The notes beneath the pieces are model-generated. The model was not told the origin of the DNA, did no database searches, and saw nothing but the letters and a program-made list of their open reading frames with translations. 64,000 nucleotides of DNA from NCBI GenBank assembly GCA_040235505.1, contig JBECKW010000059.1, positions 1-64,000 on the forward strand, written 5' to 3'. This DNA is from JBECKW01 sp040235505 (lineage in GTDB: Bacteria > Desulfobacterota > Desulfobacteria > Desulfobacterales > JAFDDL01). Each line of letters begins with the position of its first letter. Position 1 is the stretch's first letter. The position numbers and the translations under genes were made by a program. Below, piece by piece: positions 16,712 through 25,981 of the stretch.

Positions 16712-17990
16712 TCGATCATGCGTGCTGGTGATCGGAACAACCACCGATTACATCGACTGGATTCGAAAGGTCCGTCCCCGGACGGCGATTTTCGTCACTT
16801 CTCCGGGAGAACGGAAAAACGCCCGCGAACCCGCCCCGCCCGAAGAAGAAGAACTCCTCTGCGATCTCACGAATACCCCCGTGGTGATCGAATCATTGAA
16901 GAGGCACCTCAAAAAATATGATCTGAAGCCGTTCGGTATCGCATGTTTTGATTGTGAATCGATGCCACTTGCCGCAAGTGTGGCCGCGTTCTTCGACCTT
17001 CCGTATCCTTCAGATGAAGCAATCGAAAACTGCAGGAATAAATACCGATCCAAATCACTTTGGAGAAAGAACGGGATCGGATGTCCGAACTTCCGTGAAA
17101 TCGGATGCCTGCAGGAGTTAAGGACCTTTTGGGCGGAATGCGGCAGGCAGGTCGTGCTCAAGCCGCTGACGGGAAGCGGGAGCGAACTCGTCTTTGACTG
17201 CCGGAGTGTCGAGGAATGTGAAACGCATTATCATATTATCCTCGGGGAGCTTGAAAGCAGAAAAGAAAACAGGCTGTATTCAGAGGGAAACAATGTCGAA
17301 GGGAAAATCATTGCGGAGGCGCTGATTGAAGGAAGGGAATACAGCTGCGATTACTTTTTATCCGGTGACCGGGTTCGCATCATCCGGACTGCGGAAAAGA
17401 TAAGACCCGCAAAAGCCCCTTTTGGAACCATCGGCGGATACGTGCTGCCGGCTTCACTGCCGGAATCCCTGAACGCGGGTCAGCTTTCAGAAACTCTCCT
17501 GTCGGCCTCTCTGGCCCTTGGACTTTCAAAGTGTATCTGCATGGCGGATTTCATGGTTAGCAGAGATCGCATCTACCTCCTGGAAATTACCCCCAGGCCC
17601 GGCGGTGATTGCCTGCCGCATCTTCTCCGTCGCGCATTCGGTCTGGATATGCTGGCATTTGCTGTCGATGCATCATCCGGATTGACGACATACGAACCCA
17701 AAGCGGCAGGCGGAACATCATACATGGGAATGAGGGTCCATGCGGAAAAGGCGGGGGTATTGAAACGTCTCGAAATATCGGACGAACTGCGGGAAGTCGA
17801 CATTCTCGAGGTAAATTTTGTCCGGGAGAAAGGGCACCGGATCGTTATGCCGCCGGAAGATTATGAAAGCTGGTTTCTGGGTCACATACTTTTTAAACTG
17901 AAGCGCGACAGTGAGCCACAGCAGGAATACAAACGGGTTTTCGACGGGATTATCATGGAGATTGACGGTGAAGGAAAACGAAACGAATAA
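16704..17990 (+). CDS. ATP-grasp ligase
   Basis: The 428-residue protein has an N-terminal Rossmann-like pre-ATP-grasp region (about 1-110). The ATP-grasp fold follows: CRNKYRSKSLWRKNGI, then QVVLKPLTGSGSELVF (nucleotide-binding strand and loop), EGREYSCDYF, and the metal-binding YLLEITPRPGGD near residue 310. Such enzymes join a carboxylate to an amine via an acylphosphate. The start at ATG 16704 lies inside the end of the previous gene; the frame is open upstream, but coupling favours this codon. In this cluster it probably condenses an amine produced by a decarboxylase with an amino acid or a protein carboxylate. Confidence 0.85.
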   Translation: MPDRSCVLVIGTTTDYIDWIRKVRPRTAIFVTSPGERKNAREPAPPEEEELLCDLTNTPVVIESLKRHLKKYDLKPFGIACFDCESMPLAASVAAFFDLPYPSDEAIENCRNKYRSKSLWRKNGIGCPNFREIGCLQELRTFWAECGRQVVLKPLTGSGSELVFDCRSVEECETHYHIILGELESRKENRLYSEGNNVEGKIIAEALIEGREYSCDYFLSGDRVRIIRTAEKIRPAKAPFGTIGGYVLPASLPESLNAGQLSETLLSASLALGLSKCICMADFMVSRDRIYLLEITPRPGGDCLPHLLRRAFGLDMLAFAVDASSGLTTYEPKAAGGTSYMGMRVHAEKAGVLKRLEISDELREVDILEVNFVREKGHRIVMPPEDYESWFLGHILFKLKRDSEPQQEYKRVFDGIIMEIDGEGKRNE

Positions 17991-19239
17991 AACACCGCTG
18001 CTGCCTCCGGATTTGCTTCGGGAATTTGTAACGAGGCATTTTGGAAAACGGGACACCTATCTGGAAATGCTCGAGAAAGAGCCCTCACCCCTGTACGTTC
18101 TCGATCGAAAAGCGCTTCAGGAAAGCGCTGCGAATTTCAAATCGGCGTTTTCGAATGGTTTTCTGGATGTCCGGTTTTACTATGCCGTCAAAAGCAACCA
18201 TCACCCGGATATTTCCGCAATTCTCCTGGAATCCGGATTCGGGCTCGATGTTTCAAGCGGCCTTGAACTTGAATTGGCCCTCGAGCTGGATGCCGGGGAT
18301 ATTGTTTTCAGCGGACCCGGTAAAACCGATGCCGAACTGACAATGGCGGTTCGGCATTGCGACCGGGTGACGGTATTGATGGACAGCTTCGGCGAACTCA
18401 AGAGGCTTGGCAACATAGCGAAATCCATGGATCGTGTGGTTCGTACCGGAATTCGTCTGACAACAAATCCCCGGGGATTATGGCGAAAATTCGGAATTTT
18501 GCCCGAGCAGCTCGACGATTTTATTGCGGCATCTGAAGATACGGGAAATATCCGCTTGGAAGGGATACAATTTCATACCAGCTGGAACCTTTCGCCGGAA
18601 ACCCAGCTTGAATTTACTCGGTATTTGGGGAGTATCCTCGGACGGATCAAGAAGGCGCGTCGAGAGATTATCCGGTTTATCGATATCGGCGGCGGCTATT
18701 GGCCGCAGACAGGGGAGTGGCTTCACCCATCCGCGACCCCCGAGGGACTGCATATGAGCGCCCTCGGAAAACCACCGGAAGACCGACTGGAGCATTTCTA
18801 CCGTGCAGCCGATCCCATAACGGTTTTTGCCCAAAAAATTCAACAGGCGTTCAGGGAGCATATCTTTCCGCATGTCCGCTGCCGCGTCTGTTTTGAACCC
18901 GGACGCTGGATCTGCCATGACGCAATGCATCTCTTAATGACGGTGGTGGATAAAAAAGCTCCGGACCTTGTCATCACAGATGCCGGCACCAATGCCGTCG
19001 GCTGGGAACGATTTGAAACCGATTATTTCCCGGTGCTGAACCTGACCCGCCCCGCTTTGACTGAAAAGACCTGCCATGTCCTGGGCTCCCTCTGCACCCC
19101 TCACGATGTCGGGGGGTACGCATACTGGGGGGAGGGCATCGAGCCGGGGGATGTGCTGATGATTCCTTCCCAGGGTGCCTATACCTACAGCCTTCGCCAG
19201 CAGTTTATCAAGCCGCTGCCTCAGGTGGCGATGTTGTGA
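17968..19239 (+). CDS. Fold-type III PLP-dependent amino acid decarboxylase
   Basis: The 423-residue protein belongs to the alanine-racemase-fold decarboxylases (diaminopimelate, ornithine/arginine and carboxynorspermidine decarboxylases). The PLP lysine is K75 in FYYAVKSNHH. GLDVSSGLELELAL, FHTSWN, the phosphate-binding IDIGGGYW and EPGRW motifs, and the active-site Cys/Asp in GSLCTPHDVGG are all present. The residues do not settle the substrate. It starts at GTG 17968, preceded by GGAG, and overlaps the ATP-grasp gene by 23 bases. It is the last gene of the cluster. Two mechanistically unrelated decarboxylases in one operon is unusual. Confidence 0.88.
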   Translation: MKENETNKTPLLPPDLLREFVTRHFGKRDTYLEMLEKEPSPLYVLDRKALQESAANFKSAFSNGFLDVRFYYAVKSNHHPDISAILLESGFGLDVSSGLELELALELDAGDIVFSGPGKTDAELTMAVRHCDRVTVLMDSFGELKRLGNIAKSMDRVVRTGIRLTTNPRGLWRKFGILPEQLDDFIAASEDTGNIRLEGIQFHTSWNLSPETQLEFTRYLGSILGRIKKARREIIRFIDIGGGYWPQTGEWLHPSATPEGLHMSALGKPPEDRLEHFYRAADPITVFAQKIQQAFREHIFPHVRCRVCFEPGRWICHDAMHLLMTVVDKKAPDLVITDAGTNAVGWERFETDYFPVLNLTRPALTEKTCHVLGSLCTPHDVGGYAYWGEGIEPGDVLMIPSQGAYTYSLRQQFIKPLPQVAML

Positions 19240-19563
19240 TGTATTAAGCCCGCCGGCGTCCATGCGCCCGAGCTCCCCAAAAGGTTTTTTTTACATGATC
19301 GGATTGAGAATCTGACGCTACAGCTTTGGGATTTTCATGCGTTGGATTTTTTCAATTTCTACGAAAGTGATAAAAGAACAGGGAAGATGAAAGAATGAAT
19401 CATGGCAGCAGAATCATACCCACCGGGTTTCTTGTAAAATCAAGGTTTTCTTTTTGATCCGCCCCTGATATAAGAAAAATTCGAAGGATCGCTCGATCCT
19501 GCTGATCATGCATTCACATTACTTCGGAGACGGATAGCACCGATTGAAAAGTGAGGGACTTAT
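19240..19563. other. Intergenic region with an inverted repeat
   Basis: No gene or clear terminator is seen in these 324 bases. AGGATCG-CT-CGATCCT at 19485-19500 is a perfect 7-bp inverted repeat about 65 bases before the nuclease start and may be an operator or leader hairpin. Confidence 0.45.
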
Positions 19564-21138
19564 ATGCAATTGACATCTTATGGGGGCGTAAGGGAAGTTA
19601 CCGGTTCCATGCATCTGCTCAGTGTCAACTCAGATCGGATTCTCCTGGATTGCGGCATGTTCCAGGGGAGAAGAAAACTGAGCGAGGAAAAAAACAGAAT
19701 CCTTCCAATCGATCCAAGAATTATAACCAATGTCGTGTTATCACATGCCCATATCGATCACTCGGGGCGGATACCGCTTCTAACCAAGAATAATTTCCGG
19801 GGAAGGGTTATCTGCACCCGCGTCACCGCGGATGCATGCGAATATCTGCTGATGGACGCGGGACATATTCAGGAATCGGATGCCCAGTATTTGAACTACA
19901 AGGCCGTCCGGGCCTTTCTTCACAAGCTCAGCAGCTCTAAAAAAACCGGAAAGCTTTCCAATTCAGAGGCCAACAAGATCAAGAAACTTCTCAAAAAAAA
20001 CGGCGGCATGGATACGGAGACCATCAGCCGGCTGATGAAGGAGCATCACCTGGAAGAAATTCAGCCCCTGTATACCGTAAAAGACGCTGAGGCCGCCCTG
20101 GAATATTTTGACGGGTATCCGTATCATCATCCGATCACCATCGGTGAAAAGATGAAAGCCACGTTTTATGACGCGGGCCATATCCTCGGTTCGGCCATTA
20201 CGTTGATCCAGGCAAAGGAAAACGGGCGGAAAATAAACGTTTGCTACACAGGGGACCTTGGGCGATTCAATAAACCGATCCTTGAAGATCCTACCCTTGA
20301 ATTTGAGGGCGAAGGCCGGCTGCCGGTGGATCTTCTGATTATGGAAAGCACTTACGGAAACCGGTTTCACGAACCCGTTCAGGACATCTCGGGGCAGCTC
20401 AAACAGATTATCCGGGAAACTGTCGAAAGGGGCGGGTCTGTAATTGTTCCGGCCTTTGCCTACGGCCGGACCCAGGAACTCATCTACATGATTCATGAGC
20501 TCTATGACCGAAACGAAGTGCCGAAAGTCCCCATTTACATCGACAGCCCGCTTGCCACCAAAATTACGAGGGTGTTCGGGGAGCACGAAGAGGCATTCGA
20601 CCAGGAAACCCATGAGGCGTTTCTGGAAAAGGGCGAAAACCCTTTTGCATTCGGACAGATCCAGTATGTATCGACGGTCGAGGAATCGATGGCGCTCATG
20701 CGGGATGAACGGCCGCACATCATCATTTCCGCATCGGGAATGTGTGAAGCCGGGCGCATCCTTCACCATCTTCGTTACAAGATTCACAATCCCAAAAACA
20801 CGATTCTTATTGTAGGCTTCATGGCGGAACATACCCTGGGGCGCCGGATACTTGATATCGGCCTGGGGCAGCAGACCGGGGAGGAGGGAACCGAACCTGA
20901 AGTCAAAATACTCAACAAGATGTATCCGGTCCGGGCCAAAGTGGTTCAACTCGGCGGATTCAGCGCCCATGCGGATCGGACGGAAATGCTCCGATTCCTG
21001 AAAGAATCGAACCTGGACATCCGGAAGATCGCCGTCGTGCATGGGGAAGAAGAACAAACCCTTGCCTTTGCAGAATTCCTGACATCCGAAGGGTTTTCAG
21101 TCGTGGCGCCCAGGGCGGGGGAGGCGATGGTGATTTAG
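19564..21138 (+). CDS. Metallo-beta-lactamase/beta-CASP RNA nuclease
   Basis: The 524-residue protein combines an MBL fold with a beta-CASP insert and C-terminal RNA-specificity motif, as in CPSF73-like and YSH1-like bacterial RNases. The zinc site reads SHAHIDHSG (H61, H63, D65, H66), with GHILGSA and YTGDLGR later. The beta-CASP part has VIVPAFAYGRTQEL, IYIDSPLA and ISASGMCEAGRI. The C-terminal GGFSAHADR and VHGEEEQ motifs complete the catalytic set. It is expected to process or degrade RNA in the cytoplasm. An unusual helical insert rich in Lys (about residues 115-155) interrupts the MBL core. Confidence 0.92.
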   Translation: MQLTSYGGVREVTGSMHLLSVNSDRILLDCGMFQGRRKLSEEKNRILPIDPRIITNVVLSHAHIDHSGRIPLLTKNNFRGRVICTRVTADACEYLLMDAGHIQESDAQYLNYKAVRAFLHKLSSSKKTGKLSNSEANKIKKLLKKNGGMDTETISRLMKEHHLEEIQPLYTVKDAEAALEYFDGYPYHHPITIGEKMKATFYDAGHILGSAITLIQAKENGRKINVCYTGDLGRFNKPILEDPTLEFEGEGRLPVDLLIMESTYGNRFHEPVQDISGQLKQIIRETVERGGSVIVPAFAYGRTQELIYMIHELYDRNEVPKVPIYIDSPLATKITRVFGEHEEAFDQETHEAFLEKGENPFAFGQIQYVSTVEESMALMRDERPHIIISASGMCEAGRILHHLRYKIHNPKNTILIVGFMAEHTLGRRILDIGLGQQTGEEGTEPEVKILNKMYPVRAKVVQLGGFSAHADRTEMLRFLKESNLDIRKIAVVHGEEEQTLAFAEFLTSEGFSVVAPRAGEAMVI

Positions 21139-21150
21139 TCAGTGTTCGAC

Positions 21151-21801
21151 CTACACCACCACCACCCTTTTCACGGCTCTTACGATTTCCTCGGGTTCAT
21201 CGATGATCTGAAGGATGTCCATATCTTCGGGAGAAATCATATGGTTTTGTAGCAACCGATCACGAATCCAGTCCACCAGACCTTTCCAGTAATCGGAGCC
21301 CACGAGAATCAGGGGGAAGGGACGAATTCGTCTGGTTTGAATCAGGGTGACGGCTTCGAACAACTCATCGAGGGTTCCCATGCCACCCGGCATGATAATG
21401 TATGCCATCGCGTACTTTACAAACATGACCTTCCGAATAAAAAAATAATTGAATTCGATCTGGACATTGGCAAAGGGATTGGGGTGTTGTTCAAAGGGGA
21501 GAATGATATTCATTCCCACCGAGGTGCCACCGGCTTCCGATGCGCCCTTGTTGGCCGCTTCCATAATACCCCCGCCTCCTCCGGTGATAACGGCGAATTT
21601 GGACTTTACAAAGAGGCTCGCGGTTTTTTCGGCAATCTTATAGTAAGGATCATCCGGTTTCATTCGGGCCGATCCGAACATGCTGACCGCCGGACCGATT
21701 TCATGCAGCCTTTCCACACCTTCCACGAATTCTCCGATAATCTTGAAGACTCTCCACGATTCCTGCAACTTGAAGTCATCTACAACAAACTGCTGTTCCA
21801 T
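21151..21801 (-). CDS. LOG-family protein (TIGR00730)
   Basis: The 216-residue Rossmann-fold protein carries the Lonely Guy signature PGGMGTLDELFEA together with GGGGGIMEAANKGA. Characterised relatives hydrolyse nucleoside 5'-monophosphates at the N-glycosidic bond, releasing a free base such as a cytokinin, and act in nucleotide metabolism. This bacterial version is of the longer type with an extended N-terminus (DDFKLQESWRVFKIIGEFVEG). It converges on the beta-CASP gene with only 12 bases between the stops. The physiological substrate is unknown. Confidence 0.9.
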   Translation of the reverse strand: MEQQFVVDDFKLQESWRVFKIIGEFVEGVERLHEIGPAVSMFGSARMKPDDPYYKIAEKTASLFVKSKFAVITGGGGGIMEAANKGASEAGGTSVGMNIILPFEQHPNPFANVQIEFNYFFIRKVMFVKYAMAYIIMPGGMGTLDELFEAVTLIQTRRIRPFPLILVGSDYWKGLVDWIRDRLLQNHMISPEDMDILQIIDEPEEIVRAVKRVVVV

Positions 21802-21873
21802 ATTCCTCCTTCAATGACAAATAACGAATGATCAATGACGAATTAACCATGACTACTGAAACATAACCGCTTC

Positions 21874-22989
21874 CTATTTCTCATACGCCTGAAACGTCCT
21901 CATGAACTTGCGATCGATGCGATCCTTGATGACAAACGCCAGATGGCCGCCGAAGCGAAGAAACCATTTATAAAAAATTCCCGTTCCGTCTCCCAGGTTG
22001 AAGATCAGAAGGTAGTCACCTCCCGGATCAAAGGGCGTGAATTGTCCACCATCCAGGGCGGTTTTCAGATTGTGCAGAAGAACGGGATTCTGGCGAACCG
22101 CGAATACACCGACTTTATCGAGGGGGTGATCTTCAAAGTAAATACAATCGCCTCCGCCGAAAATTTCCGGGTGACGCTTGTGTTGAAGATAGCGGTTGAC
22201 CAAAAGTCCGCCGTCCGGGCCGGTTTCAAGTCCGGAATTACGAAAAACCGAATTGGGTTTTACACCACTGGCCAGAAAAATGATATCAAAATCATGACGT
22301 TTTCCGGATGACTCCGTGATATAACCGGTGTCGATTTCCTGAACCACGCAATTTTCAATAATATCAATACCGCGTTTTTGGAGAGAAGAAAGCACTCTGG
22401 AACGAATCCCCTCCGGATGGTTCGGCATGAGGCGGCTTCGCGTCAAAATTTTTATGATGGGAGGCTTTATTGCCGAAAAGTTCGATAGACGATGAATGTT
22501 ACCGGAAATTTCAACCGCCGAGGGGCCTCCTCCCACAATACCAATGCGGATCGGCTTCAAAGTGCCCCGGGCGAGTATTTCTTCTCTGGCGGCCATGAGT
22601 TTCTCGATGGGTTTCACGGTATAAATGCCGGCGCTGTCGCCCGTTACGATGCCGGTATCCACATGACTGCCCAGATTACAGGAAAGCACATCGTAAGGGA
22701 TTGTTTCTCCGCTGTCCAGGTGAATGCTCCGACCGGCGGCATCGATTTTAACCACATTGCCGAGTTTGAAGCTGCCACCTTTTTTTTCCACCAAATGGCG
22801 GGTTGCAAAGCGGATTTCTTGAGGTTGGTAGGTCCCCCCCAGCATCCCCGGTCCCATTCCGGAGTAGTAGTGGTATTCTGAAGGGCCGATAACGGTAACA
22901 TCATGTTCCTTTTCGATGAATTCTTCGAGGTGCGCCAGTGTCAACATATGGGCATGACCGCCACCGGCAAGTACCAGGCGCTTTTTCAT
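21874..22989 (-). CDS. NDH-2-like FAD/NAD(P) oxidoreductase
   Basis: The 371-residue flavoprotein starts with an FAD-binding motif of the form LAGGGHAHMLTL. The histidine-rich HAHML is typical of the pyridine nucleotide-disulfide oxidoreductases related to type II NADH dehydrogenase and to SelD-fused domains. A second Rossmann motif (IGIVGGGPSAVEISG) binds NAD(P)H, and FGGGDCI completes the FAD site. No redox-active CxxC pair is present. The start codon overlaps the stop of the rhodanese/ferritin gene by 4 bases (ATGA), so the two proteins are coupled and may pass electrons to a sulfur or peroxide acceptor. The acceptor is inference. Confidence 0.85.
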   Translation of the reverse strand: MKKRLVLAGGGHAHMLTLAHLEEFIEKEHDVTVIGPSEYHYYSGMGPGMLGGTYQPQEIRFATRHLVEKKGGSFKLGNVVKIDAAGRSIHLDSGETIPYDVLSCNLGSHVDTGIVTGDSAGIYTVKPIEKLMAAREEILARGTLKPIRIGIVGGGPSAVEISGNIHRLSNFSAIKPPIIKILTRSRLMPNHPEGIRSRVLSSLQKRGIDIIENCVVQEIDTGYITESSGKRHDFDIIFLASGVKPNSVFRNSGLETGPDGGLLVNRYLQHKRHPEIFGGGDCIYFEDHPLDKVGVFAVRQNPVLLHNLKTALDGGQFTPFDPGGDYLLIFNLGDGTGIFYKWFLRFGGHLAFVIKDRIDRKFMRTFQAYEK

Positions 22990-23831
22990 TTTTCCTCCGA
23001 TTCGAAAAGCCTGCCAAGCTGTTGGAGGTGCGCTCGCTCCTCGTCGGCGATTTGAAGAAGCACCGCCTTGCTCTTTTCGTCGGATACATGCGCGGATGCC
23101 CGCTGATAAAGGTCCAGTGCCTGGGCTTCGATGGCCATTGCCATTGAAACGATTTCCGATGTCACTTCCAGGTCCGGGTGATATTGTGCGAGGTATTCAT
23201 CGGTGGTGAGTCCGCCTTCCATTGCCGGGGAAACGATTTTATTCTCGAATTCATCCTGACTGATGGAAACCCCACTGATTTCAAGATATTGGTTGAAGAT
23301 ACGTTCCTTATGCTTCAATTCGATTTCCGAGAGTTTTTCAAACAAGCGGCGGGCGTCAGAGTTTTTCACCTTTTGCATCATGGTCAGGTAAAACTCGCGA
23401 AGACCTTCCTCCAGAGAAAAGGCCACCACCAGTGATTCAGCTGGAGATTCGGCTCCAGAAAAAAGGCTGATGCCGAGTTCCTCCGGACCGAAGGCCGCAT
23501 TGCTGTCCCAGGCTTTGATGCCGCCGGATAGGTTGTAGATCTCCTTGAAGCCTTTTCCGGAAAGCATCTGAGCGGCTACACGGCTTCGTCCCCCGATGGC
23601 GCAGTAGACGATTGTCGGTTTTTGAGGATCGAGCTCATCCAGGCGTTTACCGATATCCGGAAGGGGAACCAGCTTCGCGCCCGGAATATGGCGATCCCTG
23701 TATTCCTCCGGCTGACGTACATCCAGAAGGGTAAAGGTATCGGCGGGAATTTTATCCATAAACGATTTTGCATCCTGTGCGGAAAAAGAGCGAACCGGTG
23801 TGAAAAACTGTCTCCATTTCATAGTATCCAT
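22986..23831 (-). CDS. Rhodanese and ferritin-like (rubrerythrin-type) fusion
   Basis: The 281-residue protein has two domains. Residues 15-110 are a rhodanese with active-site Cys77 in VYCAIGGRSR and the LLDVRQPEEYRDRHIPGA strand. Residues about 130-280 form a ferritin-like four-helix bundle with carboxylate/histidine motifs EEGLREFY, EIELKHKERIF, EAQALDLY and DEERAHLQQL, suited to a di-iron site. Such fusions occur in anaerobes and are thought to serve sulfur transfer or peroxide defence. It lies 45 bases downstream of the HD-GYP regulator and is coupled to the flavoprotein. Confidence 0.9.
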   Translation of the reverse strand: MDTMKWRQFFTPVRSFSAQDAKSFMDKIPADTFTLLDVRQPEEYRDRHIPGAKLVPLPDIGKRLDELDPQKPTIVYCAIGGRSRVAAQMLSGKGFKEIYNLSGGIKAWDSNAAFGPEELGISLFSGAESPAESLVVAFSLEEGLREFYLTMMQKVKNSDARRLFEKLSEIELKHKERIFNQYLEISGVSISQDEFENKIVSPAMEGGLTTDEYLAQYHPDLEVTSEIVSMAMAIEAQALDLYQRASAHVSDEKSKAVLLQIADEERAHLQQLGRLFESEEK

Positions 23832-23876
23832 CCTGTTGTTTAGGGTTGGGCGTTGTCTTTTGGGGGCGGGAGCCCA

Positions 23877-24875
23877 TTATTGGATTTCAAAACGGAAGTC
23901 CATATGTCGAATGATTTCCAAACATGCTTCCGACGCTTGATTATCGAAAATCGTGTCCTTATTTTTCAAAATTTCTTCGGTGGCGTCATCGATTCCAAAT
24001 GCCGGGCGGTAAGGCCTGTGGGAGGAGATTGCTTCCACCACATCGGCGACCGCCATGATTTTTGCTTCGAGAAGAATTCCATTTCCTTTTAATCCACGTG
24101 GATAGCCAGAACCGTCCAGGCGCTCATGGTGCTGATACACGATTTCGGCAATCGGCCATGGAAAGTCGATTTCCTTTAAAATATTGAAGCCCACCTCGGG
24201 GTGTGTTTTTACAAGGTTGAACTCAAGTTTCGACAATCGGCTGGGCCTGCTCAAGATCTCGGCAGGTACGGCAATTTTCCCCAGATCATGAATTTCCCCC
24301 GCCATGCGGATGCCGGTAATTTGGTCTTCCGAAAGCCCCATGAACTTGGCAATCTCGACGGCAAGATCAGTGACACGCCTTTGATGGCCCGCCGTATACG
24401 GATCCCTGGCATCTATGCTCAACGACAGGGCATGAACGACCCCTTCAAGGGCCGCCATGGTCTGTCCCAGGCGGAGTGCCAGTTCGGTTCGAAGGGTTCG
24501 TTCCCTGAAAACTCTTTTAATTCTGATTTGAAGCTCTTTCAAATTGAAAGGCTTGTGAATAAAATCGCTGACGCCTTTGGCGATTGCCTCACCGTAAGAG
24601 AAATCCTTTGCATCCCCGGTGATCATGATCACATCCGGCCCCTTTAAAGACTTGATCTTCTCTGTGAGTGAAATGCCGGTCATTCCCGGCATTTCGATAT
24701 CCGTTATCACCAGATCGATTTCTTCATTTTGAAGTATTTCAAGGGCCGAGTATCCGTCCGATGCTTCGAAACATGTATACCCCATCTGACGGCATGCCTC
24801 CAGGACCATTCGACGAAGCTGGTGCTCATCTTCGACCAAAAGGATGGTTTCCCAGCTGTTCGGTTTCGGTCTCAT
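23877..24875 (-). CDS. Response regulator with HD-GYP domain
   Basis: The 332-residue protein has an N-terminal receiver (phospho-acceptor D59 in LVITDIEMPGM) and a C-terminal HD-GYP phosphodiesterase domain. The domain shows the complete HDLGKI, HPEVG, HHERLDGSGYPRGL and AVADVVEAI motifs. It should hydrolyse c-di-GMP in response to phosphorylation. No histidine kinase gene is adjacent. The gene is first in a leftward run with the rhodanese/ferritin fusion and the flavoprotein, suggesting shared expression. Confidence 0.92.
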   Translation of the reverse strand: MRPKPNSWETILLVEDEHQLRRMVLEACRQMGYTCFEASDGYSALEILQNEEIDLVITDIEMPGMTGISLTEKIKSLKGPDVIMITGDAKDFSYGEAIAKGVSDFIHKPFNLKELQIRIKRVFRERTLRTELALRLGQTMAALEGVVHALSLSIDARDPYTAGHQRRVTDLAVEIAKFMGLSEDQITGIRMAGEIHDLGKIAVPAEILSRPSRLSKLEFNLVKTHPEVGFNILKEIDFPWPIAEIVYQHHERLDGSGYPRGLKGNGILLEAKIMAVADVVEAISSHRPYRPAFGIDDATEEILKNKDTIFDNQASEACLEIIRHMDFRFEIQ

Positions 24876-25041
24876 TTATTTAAATTATCAAAACGGGTGT
24901 AATTTTTCAATTTATTCCTGATTAGACATCTGGTAAATATACAAGAACACTTTATAAAGGATCATGAGGCCGCACCATTTTCTTTCCGCTTAGTGTAGAC
25001 CCCTGAGTGGTTGTAATACACTGTATAATCAGGAGAATTTT

Positions 25042-25914
25042 ATGAGATCGATTATCGCTTGCATTCTTTTTGTCTTGTTGAGTACCAGTGGTTTTGCAGC
25101 AGAATCGCCGTCTGCAAACAAGGCGGGAAAAGAGGACCAGCCAAAACAAACCACCTATGAATCGTTGGACAGCCTGTTCAGTCTCTATCAGCCCTATCTG
25201 TCCAATATTGGTGCTTATAAGCCTATTTATTTTCTGGTTGGAGTGAATCCCAAAGACAGCAGATTTCAGATCAGCCTCCAATACCAGCTGTTCAGTGAGG
25301 AGTGTCCCCTGGCATTGTGTGAACCATGGCTCGCCGGCATCCATCTTGGCTATACACAGACATCCTCCTGGGATCTGAAATCCAATTCCGCACCATTCGA
25401 AGATACCAGTTATAAACCGGAGGTGTTTTTCCTGACGAAGAATGTCTCGCTTCGTCCCCGGTGGACAAAGGGGCTTTTTTATCAATTCGGCTTGAAACAC
25501 GAGTCCAACGGACAGGCCGACGAAAAATCGCGAAGCACCAATATGTTTTATGTAAAGCCGATCGGTATCATATACAGCGAGGCTTCCGGGCTTGGAATTC
25601 AGATATCACCACAGTTCACAGCCTTTTTCAATAACTCCGACAGCACCAATCCCCACATTGCAGATTATCGGGGACGGTTCGGGTTGGAACTCAAGACCGG
25701 GTGGGCCAGAGGGGCGGTCTTGGATTCCGTTTTTCGATTTGCAAAGAAAGGCATTTCCACACAACTGGATCTGACATATCCGATCAGTCTGTCCTTCTTC
25801 TCAAACCTCAGCCTCTATTTACATGTACAATATGCGGATGCCCTGGCTGAAACTCTTTTGAATTATAGGGAACGGAATGAAGCGCTGCGAATTGGAATCG
25901 CACTTGTACGCTAG
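25042..25914 (+). CDS. pldA: Outer-membrane phospholipase A
   Basis: The 290-residue protein has a signal peptide (about residues 1-20) and an OMPLA beta barrel. The catalytic triad is recognisable: H153 and S155 in HESNG and N167 in SRSTNMFYV, with the same spacing as H142/S144/N156 of the Escherichia coli enzyme. It hydrolyses acyl chains of phospholipids in the outer leaflet when the envelope is disturbed. TATAAT and AGGAG lie just upstream of the ATG. A strong terminator follows at 25921. Confidence 0.9.
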   Translation: MRSIIACILFVLLSTSGFAAESPSANKAGKEDQPKQTTYESLDSLFSLYQPYLSNIGAYKPIYFLVGVNPKDSRFQISLQYQLFSEECPLALCEPWLAGIHLGYTQTSSWDLKSNSAPFEDTSYKPEVFFLTKNVSLRPRWTKGLFYQFGLKHESNGQADEKSRSTNMFYVKPIGIIYSEASGLGIQISPQFTAFFNNSDSTNPHIADYRGRFGLELKTGWARGAVLDSVFRFAKKGISTQLDLTYPISLSFFSNLSLYLHVQYADALAETLLNYRERNEALRIGIALVR

Positions 25915-25920
25915 GCGTAA

Positions 25921-25946
25921 AAACCGGGTCCAGAGGGCCCGGTTTT
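25921..25946. terminator. Bidirectional rho-independent terminator
   Basis: AAACCGGGTCC-AGA-GGGCCCGGTTTT forms an 11-bp stem with one G-U pair, flanked by A and T runs. It lies between the convergent pldA and glycosyltransferase genes and can serve both. Confidence 0.8.
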
Positions 25947-25981
25947 CAATCGCCCCTGAAATGAAACATCCCTATCCTGGG

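Noticed and set aside
19963..21057. A 364-codon frame antisense to the beta-CASP nuclease
   Set aside because: Shadow of a conserved gene with all catalytic motifs intact.
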